DNA of 64,000 nt from Tenericutes bacterium RIFOXYA12_FULL_35_10 (GCA_001830045.1 MIDA01000105.1:1-64000); one strand, 5' to 3'; counted from the stretch's first letter, positions 27,060-38,083 are shown. A program made the numbers and translations. Notes: generated by a model from the letters alone, not told the origin.

Positions 27060-28829
27060 ATGTTTAAATTATTTAAGTATTTTAGATGGTATCATTATAT
27101 GTTTATCGTCTTGATTGCAGGATTGATTTACGGTCAAGTCCAAATGGACTTAGCGCTTCCTGAGTATATGGGAAAAATCATTATTCTGATTAATCAAGGC
27201 ATTCAAACAGGGACACCACAAACCAGTGAGATTTTAAATGAAGGATTAATGATGTTGCTCATCACGTTTGGTTCGATTACAGCAACCATTATTGCAAGTT
27301 TTATCGCAGCAAGACTTGGGACTAGATTAGCTGTAACGATCAGACATCGTTTGTTTCAGCATATCCAAGGTTTTTCTGCAGCTGAAATGAATCATTTTTC
27401 AACACCATCACTCATTACGAGAAGTACGAATGATGTGCAACAAGTTCAAATGGCTGTCATCATGATGTTGCGTATGCTAATTACAGCACCGATTATGGCA
27501 TTTTCAGGCATTCGAAAAGTCACGTCGATTAACTTAACTATGAGTTTAATTGTTGTAGGTGGTGTGGTTGCGATTATTGCACTCATTTCAGTCATCTTTA
27601 TTTTAGTTGGACCGAAGTTTGCGAAGATTCAAACAAAGATTGATGATGTCAACCAAGTGACAAGAGAAACCTTAACGGGTATTCGTGTCGTAAGAGCACA
27701 TCGTGCAGAACATATTCAAGGTGATAAATTTGAAGTTGTTAACACAGATTTAACCAAAACACAACTTTTCGTTAACAGTGCATTTGCAGTGATGAACCCA
27801 GGAATGAGTTTTATTATGAATGCACTCAATTTAGCATTGATAACGGTTGGAGCTGTTTTAATTGGTGATGGTTTGTTAGGTTCTAATCCGATTGAAGGCC
27901 TTTCACTTCAAGTGCAGTTTACGTCGTATGCAATGACGATTCTTATAGCCTTTATGATTTTAATTATGCTCTTTATCTTTTTACCAAGAGCATGGGTATC
28001 AGCAAAACGAATTAATGAAGTGTTAGATCAACCTTACACCATCCATGATGGTTCATCTACTTTTGATGATACATCTCGCGATTTAGTTGTTGAATTCAAA
28101 CACGTTAGTTTTCGTTACCCACACGCGGATGAAGACGTTTTAAAAGATGTTAGTTTTAAAGTCAAAAAAGGTGAAACACTCGCATTTATTGGTTCTACTG
28201 GATCAGGTAAATCTACGATCGTATCACTCTTACTGAGATTTTATGATGTGACACAAGGTGAAATTTTAATCAATGGTGTGAATATCAAGTCATATCAGTT
28301 AAGTGAACTCTATCGCTTGATGGGTTACGTGCCACAAAAAGGTACGCTTTTTAGAGGTACGATTAAGTCAAATCTTGAAATAGGTCGTAGGGAAGCTGAT
28401 GAAGATCAAATGATTGAAGCACTGGATACAGCACAAATCAAATCGATTTTAAATGAAGGTGAAGAAGGTTTAAATCGTTCTATAGATCAAGGTGGTCAAA
28501 ACGTATCTGGTGGACAACGCCAAAGACTATCGATTGCACGTGCATTAATTAAAAAACCACAGATTTATATCTTTGATGATTCATTTAGTGCACTCGATTA
28601 TCGCACAGATCGACTGCTTAGAAAAGCACTTAAAAAGCAAACAGAACACGCATTAACCGTCATCATTGGTCAACGCATCGGAACCATTCTTGATGCAGAA
28701 CAAATCATTGTTCTTGATCAAGGAATCATTGTAGGTCAAGGTAAACATCATGAGCTTCTTGAATCATGTCAAGCATATCAAGATATTGCCTATGCACAGC
28801 TATCAAAGGAGGAACTCAGCCATGTCTAA
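27060..28829 (+). CDS. ABC exporter half-transporter, degenerate-site subunit
   Basis: The product has 589 residues: an exporter-type six-helix domain (about 1-310) fused to an ATPase domain. Walker A is GSTGSGKST (from 378), the signature is VSGGQRQRL, and Walker B ends IFDDSFSALD, where the second Asp (D507) replaces the catalytic Glu. One subunit with such a replaced residue is typical of heterodimeric exporters like BmrCD or TM287/288. The partner is the next gene. The start at 27060 has GGAGG in front; the frame extends 18 bases further but without a ribosome site. Substrates of this class are drugs, lipids or peptides; a MarR gene in the operon favours a toxic compound. Confidence 0.93.
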   Translation: MFKLFKYFRWYHYMFIVLIAGLIYGQVQMDLALPEYMGKIIILINQGIQTGTPQTSEILNEGLMMLLITFGSITATIIASFIAARLGTRLAVTIRHRLFQHIQGFSAAEMNHFSTPSLITRSTNDVQQVQMAVIMMLRMLITAPIMAFSGIRKVTSINLTMSLIVVGGVVAIIALISVIFILVGPKFAKIQTKIDDVNQVTRETLTGIRVVRAHRAEHIQGDKFEVVNTDLTKTQLFVNSAFAVMNPGMSFIMNALNLALITVGAVLIGDGLLGSNPIEGLSLQVQFTSYAMTILIAFMILIMLFIFLPRAWVSAKRINEVLDQPYTIHDGSSTFDDTSRDLVVEFKHVSFRYPHADEDVLKDVSFKVKKGETLAFIGSTGSGKSTIVSLLLRFYDVTQGEILINGVNIKSYQLSELYRLMGYVPQKGTLFRGTIKSNLEIGRREADEDQMIEALDTAQIKSILNEGEEGLNRSIDQGGQNVSGGQRQRLSIARALIKKPQIYIFDDSFSALDYRTDRLLRKALKKQTEHALTVIIGQRIGTILDAEQIIVLDQGIIVGQGKHHELLESCQAYQDIAYAQLSKEELSHV

Positions 28830-30675
28830 TCAGTCAAAAGATAGCCAAAAGCCTGTTGTTCGTCCAATGCATGGTCCTATGGGACGCATGGGTGGTGGTG
28901 AAAAACCAAAATCCATGAAGAATGCTTTGAAACAATTATTAACGTATATTAAACCATATCGCTTACAGTTTTTAATGATGATTATGTTTGCTATGTTGGG
29001 TGCTGCACTTGCTATTGCTGGACCTAAATTATTAGGAAACATTACATCTGAAATTCAAAAAGGGATTGCTTATAACCCCATATCTGGAACATTTTTAGTG
29101 GATATCAATTTTGATGTCATTTATAACATTGTTTATCTTTTAATCTTACTTTATGGGTTAAGTTTATTCTTTAATGTCACACAAGGTATTTTAGTCAGTC
29201 GTATGACACAAAAGATTTCTAAACAACTCAGAACTGACTTGTTTAAGAAAATGGAAAGATTACCACTTAAATACTTTGATCAGCATCCTCATGGTGATAC
29301 ATTATCACGTATGACCAATGATATTGATACCATTGGTCAAGCAATGAATTCATCCGTGTCTTCATTGTTCTCATCGATCACACTTTTAATTGGTGTGCTC
29401 ATTATGATGTTAACGATCTCAGGATGGTTGACATTGGTTGCAATGATCACGCTCCCATCAACAACCGTCTTAATGGGTCTCATTATGAAGAAAGCAAGAG
29501 GCTATTTTAGAAAGCAGCAACAAACCTTAGGATTACTGAATGGACATATTGAAGAAAACTATACGAACCAACAAATTGTTAAAACATATCAAGCAGAACA
29601 AACCATGTTAGATACATTTGAAGTACACAATAAAGATTTGTATGAATCATCTTGGAAATCACAGTTTATTTCAGGTTTAATGATGCCACTCACAACGTTT
29701 GTAAGTAATCTTTCCTATGTTGCGATTTCGGTTGTAGGCGGTATTTTAGCAATTAGTAGAGGATTACTCATTGGTGATATTCAATCGATGCTCATGTATG
29801 TGAGAACATTTTCTCAACCATTAGGAAACATTGCTCAAAGTTTAACGATGACACAAACAGCTTTAGCAGCTTCAGAAAGAGTATTTGAATTTCTAAATGA
29901 ACCCGAGATGATCGTAGAAACAAGAAGCGTTGAGATGAATAAGATCAAGGGAAATGTTCGTTTTGATCATGTTCGTTTCGGTTATGTCGAAGGTAAAGAA
30001 ATTATCCATGATTTTAACGCTGAAATTAAAGCTGGTCAAAAGATTGCAATTGTAGGACCAACTGGTGCAGGTAAAACGACACTGGTTAATCTGTTAATGC
30101 GTTTTTATGAACTTAATAGTGGTTCAATTCAAGTTGATGGTATCAAAACGACTGATTTAACCCGCGATCAAGTTCATGAACTTTTTGGTATGGTACTTCA
30201 AGACACATGGTTGTTTAAAGGCAGCATCAAAGATAACTTGAAATACGGAAAACCAGACGTTTCAGATGAATTGATGATCCAAGCAACACAAGCAGCAAAC
30301 ATTGACCATTTTATCAAGAGTCTTCCTTATGGATATGATATGGTTCTTGATGAGAATGCAAGTATATCACAAGGACAAAAACAATTATTAACTATTGCGA
30401 GAGCTATGATCGTTGATGCACCTATGTTGATCTTAGATGAAGCGACATCTTCGGTTGATGTTCGAACTGAACTTCTTATCCAAGAAGCTATGGATCGCCT
30501 CATGAAGGGAAGAACAACGTTTGTTATTGCTCACCGTTTATCAACGATTAAAAATGCAGATCTCATTTTCGTTTTAAAAGATGGTAATATCGTTGAGACG
30601 GGAACACATAACACGTTACTTGAACAACAAGGTTTTTATGCAGATCTGTATAATAGTCAGTTTGAAACGGAGTGA
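28822..30675 (+). CDS. ABC exporter half-transporter, catalytic partner subunit
   Basis: The product has 617 residues. A Met/Gly/Pro-rich N-terminal stretch of about 35 residues (MHGPMGRMGGG) is followed by the six-helix exporter domain and the ATPase domain. Walker A is GPTGAGKTT (from residue 412), the signature is the variant ISQGQKQLL, and Walker B is LILDEATSSVD with the normal catalytic Glu. The start at 28822 has AAAGGAGG nine bases before it and overlaps the previous stop by eight bases; the longer frame from 28750 has no ribosome site. It should form a heterodimer with the preceding protein in the membrane, with only one fully active ATP site. Confidence 0.94.
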   Translation: MSNQSKDSQKPVVRPMHGPMGRMGGGEKPKSMKNALKQLLTYIKPYRLQFLMMIMFAMLGAALAIAGPKLLGNITSEIQKGIAYNPISGTFLVDINFDVIYNIVYLLILLYGLSLFFNVTQGILVSRMTQKISKQLRTDLFKKMERLPLKYFDQHPHGDTLSRMTNDIDTIGQAMNSSVSSLFSSITLLIGVLIMMLTISGWLTLVAMITLPSTTVLMGLIMKKARGYFRKQQQTLGLLNGHIEENYTNQQIVKTYQAEQTMLDTFEVHNKDLYESSWKSQFISGLMMPLTTFVSNLSYVAISVVGGILAISRGLLIGDIQSMLMYVRTFSQPLGNIAQSLTMTQTALAASERVFEFLNEPEMIVETRSVEMNKIKGNVRFDHVRFGYVEGKEIIHDFNAEIKAGQKIAIVGPTGAGKTTLVNLLMRFYELNSGSIQVDGIKTTDLTRDQVHELFGMVLQDTWLFKGSIKDNLKYGKPDVSDELMIQATQAANIDHFIKSLPYGYDMVLDENASISQGQKQLLTIARAMIVDAPMLILDEATSSVDVRTELLIQEAMDRLMKGRTTFVIAHRLSTIKNADLIFVLKDGNIVETGTHNTLLEQQGFYADLYNSQFETE

Positions 30676-30680
30676 TCAAG

Positions 30681-31103
30681 ATGATGGATTCAAAACTTAA
30701 TGCTATGCCTAATTTATTTTCAGCATTGCATAAAAAAATGATGGAAAATCATCAACAGTTACTATCTCATTATGGGTTATCAAAAATACATCTTCCTTAC
30801 TTGATGATTTTATCAGCACATGAAGATGGTTTGACACAGAAAGAAATGGTTGATCAACTCTTTTTAGATAAAGGACATGCATCAAGAGCATTACGTGATT
30901 TAGTTGATAAACACATGATCAATAAAGATGATCAAACAACCTATAAGAATAAATATTTCATCAATGAAAACGGCTTGAAAGTTGTTCAAGCAGTACGTAA
31001 ACAAACGATGGATTTACGTAAGAAAGTTATCGAGTCTTTAACAGAAGAAGAACTTGTTCTATTCACAAAGGTTATTGAGAAAATGATTGAAGTATTAGAA
31101 TAG
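30681..31103 (+). CDS. MarR family transcriptional regulator
   Basis: The product has 140 residues with a winged helix-turn-helix: LSHYGLSKIHLPYLMILSA, GLTQKEMVDQLFLDKGHASRALRDLVDKHMI (recognition helix) and the wing YKNKYFINENG. It starts five bases after the ABC gene stop, with GGAG eight bases before the ATG. MarR proteins are dimeric repressors released by small ligands. The inverted repeat at 27004-27021 upstream of the operon is the probable target. Ligand unknown. Confidence 0.93.
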   Translation: MMDSKLNAMPNLFSALHKKMMENHQQLLSHYGLSKIHLPYLMILSAHEDGLTQKEMVDQLFLDKGHASRALRDLVDKHMINKDDQTTYKNKYFINENGLKVVQAVRKQTMDLRKKVIESLTEEELVLFTKVIEKMIEVLE

Positions 31104-31167
31104 TTCATTTGTTTAAATCAACATTTAGTTTATGGGATAATGAAACCCATGTTAATAAAAACAAATC

Positions 31168-31210
31168 AAAAAACGCAATTTACCAAATCAATAGGGTATT
31201 TGCGTTTTTT
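31168..31210 (+). terminator. Intrinsic terminator after ABC-MarR operon
   Basis: AAAAAACGCAA and TTGCGTTTTTT form the lower stem, with TACC and GGTA pairing in the upper part around an internal mismatch. A T run closes it. Confidence 0.82.
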
Positions 31211-31312
31211 AGTTGTTAATTCTGTAAGTTATATGTAAATAGAATGAAAAAATAGATTAAATAAATTAAAAACGTTTTCATGACAGGGGGGTCTAGGTGA
31301 CTTATTATATTA

Positions 31313-31321
31313 TGATATAAT
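31313..31321 (+). promoter_or_regulatory. Extended -10 promoter of pyk
   Basis: TGATATAAT, a full extended -10 element, with no clear -35 box, 42 bases upstream of the pyk ATG. Confidence 0.7.
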
Positions 31322-31331
31322 ACATTCGGGA

Positions 31332-31350
31332 AAAGTCGTTTATCGGCTTT
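31332..31350 (+). promoter_or_regulatory. Leader hairpin next to the pyk ribosome site
   Basis: AAAGTCG (31332-31338) and CGGCTTT (31344-31350) form a 7-bp stem with a 5-base loop. The stem ends one base before the AAGGAG ribosome site at 31352-31357, so it may affect translation or RNA stability. Confidence 0.5.
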
Positions 31351-31362
31351 CAAGGAGTGTCT

Positions 31363-32718
31363 ATGCGTAAAACAAAACTTGTAGGGACATGTGGACCTGC
31401 ATCAGAAGATAAAGCCATTTTAAGACAATTGATTCTTTCAGGAGTCAACGTTGTTCGTAATAATTATTCTCATGGTGATCACCAGGAGCACATACATCGT
31501 TTTCATTTAGTACATGAACTTAACAAAGAGTTAGGAACTTATGTAGGGACATTGATGGATACGAAAGGTCCTGAGATAAGAACACATAACTTTAAAGAAG
31601 GTAAAGCATACATTAAACAAGGATCTACCGTCACGGTTCATATGACTGAAATCTTGGGTGATGAGGAGTCTTTATCGATAACCTACGGTGCTTTATTTGA
31701 TGATGTTGAGATAGGTACAACTCTCTTAATTGATGATGGTTATTTAGGACTTCTCGTGATTGAAAAAAATCATGAGGACCGTACACTCATTACGGTTGCT
31801 AAAAACTCACACATGGTGAAGAACCGTCGTGGAGTGAACGTGCCTAACACCATCTTAAATATGCCTTTCCTATCGGAACAAGACATCCTTGATTTAAAGT
31901 TCGCAGCACAAAATGATTATGATTATATCGCAGCATCCTTTACGCGAAGAAAAGAGGATGTGTTTGCCATCCGTGAACTTCTTAAACAAGAAGGCAAAGA
32001 CTACATTCAAATCATCGCAAAAATAGAAAACCAAGAAGGTATCAACAATGTCGATGAAATCATCGACGCTGCAGATGGCATCATGGTTGCACGTGGTGAC
32101 TTAGGTGTTGAAGTTTTCGCAGAAGATCTTCCACAAATGCAAAAATCAATTGTTCATAAATGCCAACAAAAAGGTAAGTTGGTGATTGTTGCGACTCAAA
32201 TGCTTGAATCGATGCAACAAAATCCAAGACCGACCAGAGCTGAGGTTTCAGACGTTGCAAATGCAGTTTACGATGGAACGGATGCAACGATGTTATCTGG
32301 TGAAATGGCACAAGGTAAGTACCCGATTGAATCGGTTGAATATATGTCAAAAATCTCAGAAAAAGCGGAAAAGCACGTCGATCATCGCAAATTTATGGAT
32401 CGTGCTCTTTTCGAGGGCGACAATCTCCTTGACGCCATCTCTTTTTCAGCAGCACAAGCTGCCATGCATTACAATGTGAAAGCGATGATCGCTTACGGTT
32501 ATAAAGCAACAGACAATCTATCTAAATATCGTTCGATCGCACCTATTGTTGGTGTGGTGGATTCGTATCATAAAGCAACATCATTATCCCTTTATTACGG
32601 GGTCTTTCCTGTCATCGGTCAAGAAGAACTTGAGCGTAGACTGAAAAGTCTAGGTGTTGTCAAAGGTGATACCATCCTTGTAGTTCGTAAATATCAAATT
32701 GAGTTTATCAACTACTAA
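31363..32718 (+). CDS. pyk: Pyruvate kinase
   Basis: The product has 451 residues, a complete cytosolic pyruvate kinase without the extra C-terminal PEP-utiliser domain found in Bacillus. It converts PEP and ADP to pyruvate and ATP. Visible motifs are [11 protein letters not shown] at the N-terminus, [11 protein letters not shown], the catalytic [10 protein letters not shown], and [10 protein letters not shown] of the Mg/PEP site. The start at 31363 has AAGGAG five bases before it. It runs as a single-gene unit between two terminators. With ppdK nearby the cell has two enzymes joining PEP and pyruvate. Confidence 0.96.
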   Translation: MRKTKLVGTCGPASEDKAILRQLILSGVNVVRNNYSHGDHQEHIHRFHLVHELNKELGTYVGTLMDTKGPEIRTHNFKEGKAYIKQGSTVTVHMTEILGDEESLSITYGALFDDVEIGTTLLIDDGYLGLLVIEKNHEDRTLITVAKNSHMVKNRRGVNVPNTILNMPFLSEQDILDLKFAAQNDYDYIAASFTRRKEDVFAIRELLKQEGKDYIQIIAKIENQEGINNVDEIIDAADGIMVARGDLGVEVFAEDLPQMQKSIVHKCQQKGKLVIVATQMLESMQQNPRPTRAEVSDVANAVYDGTDATMLSGEMAQGKYPIESVEYMSKISEKAEKHVDHRKFMDRALFEGDNLLDAISFSAAQAAMHYNVKAMIAYGYKATDNLSKYRSIAPIVGVVDSYHKATSLSLYYGVFPVIGQEELERRLKSLGVVKGDTILVVRKYQIEFINY

Positions 32719-32731
32719 CGAATGCTTATGC

Positions 32732-32757
32732 AAAAGCATCATTCGTGATGCTTTTTT
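32732..32757 (+). terminator. Intrinsic terminator after pyk
   Basis: AAAAGCATCA (32732-32741), loop TTCG, TGATGCTTTTTT (32746-32757). A competing hairpin shares part of this sequence, as described in the findings. Confidence 0.9.
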
Positions 32758-32823
32758 GCTGAAAGAAAGACAGAATGAAACAATATCAAGTAAAATAGAA
32801 ATGAAAGTCGTAGGAGGATAAGT

Positions 32824-34527
32824 ATGACGATTGCACTAGCAGGTATTGGAGAGAACATTATGTTCGTCTTTGGGGGACTCGCATTATTTCTTTTCGGGAT
32901 CAATTTGATGAGTGATTCACTGAAGGCTGCAGCTGGACGTAAATTAAAATCGATAATTGAGAAAGCAACCAATACACCACTAAAAGGTATTTTGGTAGGG
33001 ATTTTCTTAACCGTCTTAATTCAATCTTCTTCAGGAACAACTGCGTTAACGATTGGTTTACTTAGAGCAGGACTGATGACATTACCGCAATCTGTTGGTA
33101 TTATTATGGGTGCAAACATCGGGACAACCGTGACTGCATTTATTATTGGTTTACCGATTGCGAAATTCGGTTATGTCTTTTTAGGTATTGGTGTGATCAT
33201 GTCATTTATTGGTAAGAAGAAGATCCATCATTTTGGTGGCGTTCTTGCTGGTCTTGGTATGTTATTCGTTGGCCTTGAAGTCATGGGTGGCGGTCTTAAG
33301 CCACTCGCAAGCACACCTGAAGCAGAACAGATGTTTGCAGTCTTCTCACAAAATTGGTTCTTAGGAACGATTTTTGGTACCGTCTTTACAGCGGTTGTTC
33401 AATCATCTTCTGCAGCCATTGGTATTTTAGAAAAACTTTATGCACTGAATGCTGAAGGTATTGATACGATTACATTAGCTGGTGCTATTCCGATTTTGCT
33501 TGGTGCAAACATCGGAACAACCATTACAGCGTTCTTAGCATCACTTGGTGGTAATACAGAATCCAAACGTGCCGCATTTGTTCACGTCTTGTTCAACGTC
33601 TTAATGACCGTTGTCTTCTTAATTGTTTTAGCACCGTATCGTTTATTTATCATATGGTTCGAAGAAACATTCTTAGTCAGATACTCAATGATTTCGATCG
33701 CATTCGCCCATGCGTTCCAAAACATTACGATGACCATCATCTTGTATTTCTTTATTAAACAAATGATTGCTGCTGCGAAATTTGTTGTTAAGGATAAAGA
33801 GAAAAAACATATTCCAGATGATATGTTTGACGAAAAACTGATTTCAGAATCACCCATGTTAGCTTTAGAAGTTGCAAAACGTGGAATTCTTTCCATGGGT
33901 GCGGTGATTAAAGAGTATTTTGACATCGTTAAAAACTATAGTTTTAAAGAAGAAGATCATTATGTTGAAGAAGGGTATACGTTAGAGATGATCACGGATA
34001 CCTATGACATGAAACTCCATGACTACCTCATTAAAATTTCGATGGCTGGATTAGAGAAAGAAGATTCTGCAAAACTTTCAAGAGACTTAGATACCATTAA
34101 AGACTTTGAACGTATCGGTGACCACTTAACAAACGTTTTAGAGTTTTTCAAAGAAAGATATGAAGAAAATCAACTTTTATCAGAAGAAGGTAAAAAAGAT
34201 TTAAACATGATGTTTGAAGTCTTAGATCAAATGTTAACAGCAACACTCGAAAGTTTCAAAAACCAAGATGTTGAACTCGCTCAAAAAGTTGTTAAAATGG
34301 AAGATGTCGTCGATGAACTCGAAGAAAAATGCCGTTTTAGATATATTGAAAGACTAAAGAACCAAGAAGTGAAGTTTGTGAAAGCAGCGAACTATCCCGA
34401 CATTTTAGCAAACCTTGAACGTATCGGTGACCATTTAATGAACATCGTAAGTTCTGTCATTGAACCCATGTATGTTCCACAAAGTGTGATTGTTCCTAAA
34501 CCTCACGAAATAGATAAAGATATTTAA
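32824..34527 (+). CDS. Na/Pi cotransporter family protein with PhoU-like tail
   Basis: The product has 567 residues. The membrane part (about 10-325) has the internal duplication of the SLC34/NptA family, each half marked by a QSSS motif (67-70 and 193-196) and a GANIGTT motif. The C-terminal half is cytoplasmic and made of two PhoU-like helical repeats ([15 protein letters not shown] and [12 protein letters not shown]). Members take up phosphate with sodium; the PhoU-like tail is thought to regulate this. AGGAGG precedes the ATG. It is followed 20 bases later by uvrB with no terminator between. Confidence 0.92.
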   Translation: MTIALAGIGENIMFVFGGLALFLFGINLMSDSLKAAAGRKLKSIIEKATNTPLKGILVGIFLTVLIQSSSGTTALTIGLLRAGLMTLPQSVGIIMGANIGTTVTAFIIGLPIAKFGYVFLGIGVIMSFIGKKKIHHFGGVLAGLGMLFVGLEVMGGGLKPLASTPEAEQMFAVFSQNWFLGTIFGTVFTAVVQSSSAAIGILEKLYALNAEGIDTITLAGAIPILLGANIGTTITAFLASLGGNTESKRAAFVHVLFNVLMTVVFLIVLAPYRLFIIWFEETFLVRYSMISIAFAHAFQNITMTIILYFFIKQMIAAAKFVVKDKEKKHIPDDMFDEKLISESPMLALEVAKRGILSMGAVIKEYFDIVKNYSFKEEDHYVEEGYTLEMITDTYDMKLHDYLIKISMAGLEKEDSAKLSRDLDTIKDFERIGDHLTNVLEFFKERYEENQLLSEEGKKDLNMMFEVLDQMLTATLESFKNQDVELAQKVVKMEDVVDELEEKCRFRYIERLKNQEVKFVKAANYPDILANLERIGDHLMNIVSSVIEPMYVPQSVIVPKPHEIDKDI

Positions 34528-34547
34528 ATAAAAAAGGAAGTGGTTTA

Positions 34548-36503
34548 ATGTTTGAACTTAAAGCACCCTATACACCTAAAGGGGATCAGATTAAAGCGAT
34601 TGAAACGTTAAAAAATAACATGAATCGTGGAATCAAAGAACAAATTCTTTTGGGTGCAACAGGTACAGGTAAAACATATACCATGGCCAACATGATTCAA
34701 CAGTTACAAAAGAAAACCCTTATTCTCGCCCCAAACAAGACCTTAGCCGGTCAGCTTTATGGCGAGCTTAAGGCTTTTTTTCCTAACAATCGCGTGGAAT
34801 ACTTCATTTCATATTATGATTATTATCAACCTGAAGCTTATGTTGTCTCATCAGATACCTACATTGAAAAAGATTCATCGATCAATGATGAAATTGATGA
34901 GATGAGACATGCAGCAACCTCTTCACTATTAGATCGTGATGATGTGATTGTTGTCGCATCCGTTTCATGTATTTACGGGATTGGTGATCCAGATGATTAC
35001 AAGAAGGCGATGCTTTTTGTACGTTCTGGTGACTTATATGGAAGAGATCATTTAATTAATAAGTTAGTCGAACTTACGTATCAGAGAAATGATATCGATT
35101 TTCATCGTGGAACGTTTAGAGTCCGAGGTGACTCCATTGAAGTCATTCCTGCATATGAACGTGCCCAAGGTATTCGTATATCGTTTTTTGGTGATGAAGT
35201 CGAAGAGATCAAACGTTTTGATGTCTTGACAGGCCAAGCTTTGGAAACTTTAACCTATATCACCATCTTCCCAGCAACACACTTTATGACCGATAAAGAT
35301 AAACTACAAGAATCAATTAGAAGAATCAAGAACGAACTCCAGGAACAAATCGCTTATTTTAAAGGAGAAAATCTTCTTTTAGAAGCACAGCGTATTGAAC
35401 AGAGAACGAAATATGATATTGAAATGCTAGAAGAAATAGGCATGTGTAGTGGTATTGAAAACTACTCAAGACATCTATCACTACGTGAAGCTGGTGAAAC
35501 ACCAGCTACACTTGTTGATTTCTTTGGTGATGATTTTTTACTGATTATTGATGAATCTCACGTGACCGTTCCTCAAGTAAGAGGGATGTATAACGGGGAT
35601 AGATCTCGTAAAATGACACTCGTTAATTACGGATTTCGCCTACCTTCAGCATTAGATAACCGTCCTTTAAAGTTTGAAGAGTTTGAAGCTAAAATGGATA
35701 AAGTCATTTATCTGTCAGCAACCCCAGGTGCTTATGAACTTGAAAAGGGAATTCCAATTGTTGAACAAATCATTCGTCCAACGTATCTACTCGATCCTGA
35801 GATTGAGATTAGATCAACCAAGGGTCAGATGGACGATCTTTATTTTGAAATTAAAAAGAGAGTACAAGCAAATGAGCGTGTACTTGTGACAACTTTAACC
35901 ATTAGAATGTCTGAAGATTTAACAGCTTATTTTAAACAACTAGGGATGAAAGTCGCTTATTTACACAGTGAGATAAAGTCTTTAGAACGTATTACCATCT
36001 TAAGAGATTTAAGACTAGGAAAATATGACTGTTTAATTGGGATTAACCTACTCAGAGAAGGTCTCGACTTACCTGAGGTTTCTTTAGTTGCGATTTTGGA
36101 TGCTGATAAACAAGGTTTCTTAAGAAGTGAGAGAAGTTTAATTCAAACCATTGGACGTGCAGCAAGAAACTTAAATGGTAAAGTTATCATGTATGCAGAT
36201 AGCATTTCGGATGCGATGACATACGCGATGAAAGAAACTGAACGAAGAAGAGCAATGCAACTCAAGTTTAATGTAGAAAATAATGTGACACCTGTAACCA
36301 TTCAAAAAGAAATCAGAGATAAGATTAGTATTAAAGAAGATGTCATCGAAGAGCCTAAGGATTATCAAAAACTCACGAAGAAAGATCGTGAGAAGATGAT
36401 CAAGGATTTTGAAAATGAAATGAAATTAGCAGCCAAGAATTTAAACTTTGAAAGAGCTGTAGAACTCAGAGATTTAATCTTTGAACTGAAAGCTGAGGAG
36501 TAA
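34548..36503 (+). CDS. uvrB: Excinuclease ABC subunit B
   Basis: This 651-residue DNA helicase-like protein is the damage-verification subunit of nucleotide excision repair. Walker A is [10 protein letters not shown] (36-45). [11 protein letters not shown] is the beta-hairpin that inserts between DNA strands, and [23 protein letters not shown] and QTIGRAARN are conserved helicase motifs. The C-terminal UVR coiled-coil motif (about 613-648), which contacts UvrC or UvrA, is present. Length is normal. GGAAGTGG precedes the ATG. uvrA and uvrC are not in the window. Confidence 0.97.
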   Translation: MFELKAPYTPKGDQIKAIETLKNNMNRGIKEQILLGATGTGKTYTMANMIQQLQKKTLILAPNKTLAGQLYGELKAFFPNNRVEYFISYYDYYQPEAYVVSSDTYIEKDSSINDEIDEMRHAATSSLLDRDDVIVVASVSCIYGIGDPDDYKKAMLFVRSGDLYGRDHLINKLVELTYQRNDIDFHRGTFRVRGDSIEVIPAYERAQGIRISFFGDEVEEIKRFDVLTGQALETLTYITIFPATHFMTDKDKLQESIRRIKNELQEQIAYFKGENLLLEAQRIEQRTKYDIEMLEEIGMCSGIENYSRHLSLREAGETPATLVDFFGDDFLLIIDESHVTVPQVRGMYNGDRSRKMTLVNYGFRLPSALDNRPLKFEEFEAKMDKVIYLSATPGAYELEKGIPIVEQIIRPTYLLDPEIEIRSTKGQMDDLYFEIKKRVQANERVLVTTLTIRMSEDLTAYFKQLGMKVAYLHSEIKSLERITILRDLRLGKYDCLIGINLLREGLDLPEVSLVAILDADKQGFLRSERSLIQTIGRAARNLNGKVIMYADSISDAMTYAMKETERRRAMQLKFNVENNVTPVTIQKEIRDKISIKEDVIEEPKDYQKLTKKDREKMIKDFENEMKLAAKNLNFERAVELRDLIFELKAEE

Positions 36504-36504
36504 G

Positions 36505-37113
36505 ATGTCAAACGATCAAACGTTGATGAAAGCAATCATTAAAGCTGACTATACGCGGAGGGTGAAAACCTTCCGCGCTTTACCCATTGAAGGAAAAGAT
36601 ATTATGATCGGTGATTCAATGATTGCTTATTTAAATTTGAATCATGTTGGATTTTCTGATTGGATCAATATGGGTATTGCTGGTGATACGACAGATGGGG
36701 TGTTAGACCGCTTGGATGCAGTCATTAGACAACGTCCTAGCAAGGTTGTTCTATCCATTGGTTCAAATGATTTAGTTCTAACATCATATACAACAGATGA
36801 AATTATCAACAATATTAAAAGAATTTCCGATATATTATCATCATATGCTGCGGTCTATCTTTTAACGTTAACGCCTGTTAATGAACGAGATCCTAAAGCA
36901 GTTCATGCATATATTGCTGGTAGAAAAAATAAAGATATCTTTGAAATCAATGAAAAACTCAAAGACCATTTTTCACGACAACTCATTGATACATGTACGC
37001 CTTTGTTAAATCAGGAAAACCGATTAGACCTCGCTTACTCAAAAGATGGCATTCATTTAAATGAAGAAGGCTACAAAGTTTTTATCAAAACCATTCAAAA
37101 CGCTCTTGTATAA
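36505..37113 (+). CDS. SGNH/GDSL hydrolase family protein
   Basis: The product has 202 residues and no signal peptide, so it is cytoplasmic. The four SGNH blocks are visible: GDS with nucleophile S38, the block II glycine in NMGIAGDTT, GSND with N88, and KDGIHLN with D181 and H184. These enzymes hydrolyse esters of lipids, sugars or other acyl compounds; the substrate is unknown. It begins two bases after the uvrB stop with GAGGAG inside the end of uvrB, so it is co-translated with it, although a functional link is not evident. Confidence 0.88.
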   Translation: MSNDQTLMKAIIKADYTRRVKTFRALPIEGKDIMIGDSMIAYLNLNHVGFSDWINMGIAGDTTDGVLDRLDAVIRQRPSKVVLSIGSNDLVLTSYTTDEIINNIKRISDILSSYAAVYLLTLTPVNERDPKAVHAYIAGRKNKDIFEINEKLKDHFSRQLIDTCTPLLNQENRLDLAYSKDGIHLNEEGYKVFIKTIQNALV

Positions 37114-37168
37114 ATGTCTTATAAATGTTATCATAAAGCCATATATTCACATTGGAGGGTTATACAAA

Positions 37169-38077
37169 ATGAAGTTAGAAGTAGTCGCACAGAAGTTGGG
37201 TCTGTCTTTTGAACATGGTGTTCCAAGTGGACAGATCAGAGGGTATAATTACGATGTCGTGAATGTTTCAATCGACACATTCGTTAAAGTTCCTATGATG
37301 ACATTCGTCTTTGAAAGAACACTCACAAAAGAAGAAACAAAAACGATTCAAAAAGCTGTAGGTATGCAACAAATTCGTATTGAATCTGTTGGTTTGAACA
37401 ACAATGCAGTGATCATTATGTTTAGACACGGCATTAAGAACTCTGATAAACATCAAGCTTTCTTAGAAAAGATTGCTGATGCATTTAAAGAACTTGGTTT
37501 AAAATCTTTAAATCATTGTCCATTCTGCGGTAATGAAGATACAGATTCCATTCGCGTGATTAAGGGTTCAGTCATTAAAGTTCATGATGCATGTGCGAAG
37601 AGTTTCTATCAAGAATTAACAGCACGTGTTGAAGAAGAGGAAAAATCAAATGACAACATGGGTAAGAGCTTAGTCTTTGCAGTATTAGGAGCTGTTGTTG
37701 GTATGATTCCAACCTTCGTATCCATCGTATTCTTCCAATACATGTTTGCACTTCTTTACGCACTTATTCCACTGGCATCCTTTTATGGATATAAGTATGG
37801 AAAAGCACCAAAGAAATCTTGGGTTCCCATTGCTGTATCTGTGATTTCACTCATCTTAGTTTTAGCACTTCATTTCTGGTTATACAATGCGATTGCAGTT
37901 GAAGAAGGTGTAACACTCTCTTATGCGATGGGTATCGAAGAATTTAGCAGTGCTTTCTATTCTGACTTAATGACAAGCCTTCTCTTCTTAGCGATTGGTA
38001 TTTGGATTTCTTGGCGTCAAATGTATAAACAAACAACAGGCGCTATCAAGAAGAGTTTTTCTGGATTAAATAAGTAA
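37169..38077 (+). CDS. Membrane protein with central zinc-ribbon-like motif
   Basis: The product has 302 residues. The first half is soluble, with a central CPFCG...HDAC set of cysteine and histidine residues (about 137-162) that could bind zinc. The C-terminal half has four hydrophobic helices. The start at 37169 has GGAGGG nine bases before it; the frame extends to 37061 but that part overlaps the SGNH gene and has no ribosome site. I do not recognise the family. It is closed by a strong terminator. Confidence 0.75.
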   Translation: MKLEVVAQKLGLSFEHGVPSGQIRGYNYDVVNVSIDTFVKVPMMTFVFERTLTKEETKTIQKAVGMQQIRIESVGLNNNAVIIMFRHGIKNSDKHQAFLEKIADAFKELGLKSLNHCPFCGNEDTDSIRVIKGSVIKVHDACAKSFYQELTARVEEEEKSNDNMGKSLVFAVLGAVVGMIPTFVSIVFFQYMFALLYALIPLASFYGYKYGKAPKKSWVPIAVSVISLILVLALHFWLYNAIAVEEGVTLSYAMGIEEFSSAFYSDLMTSLLFLAIGIWISWRQMYKQTTGAIKKSFSGLNK

Positions 38078-38083
38078 TCTTAT

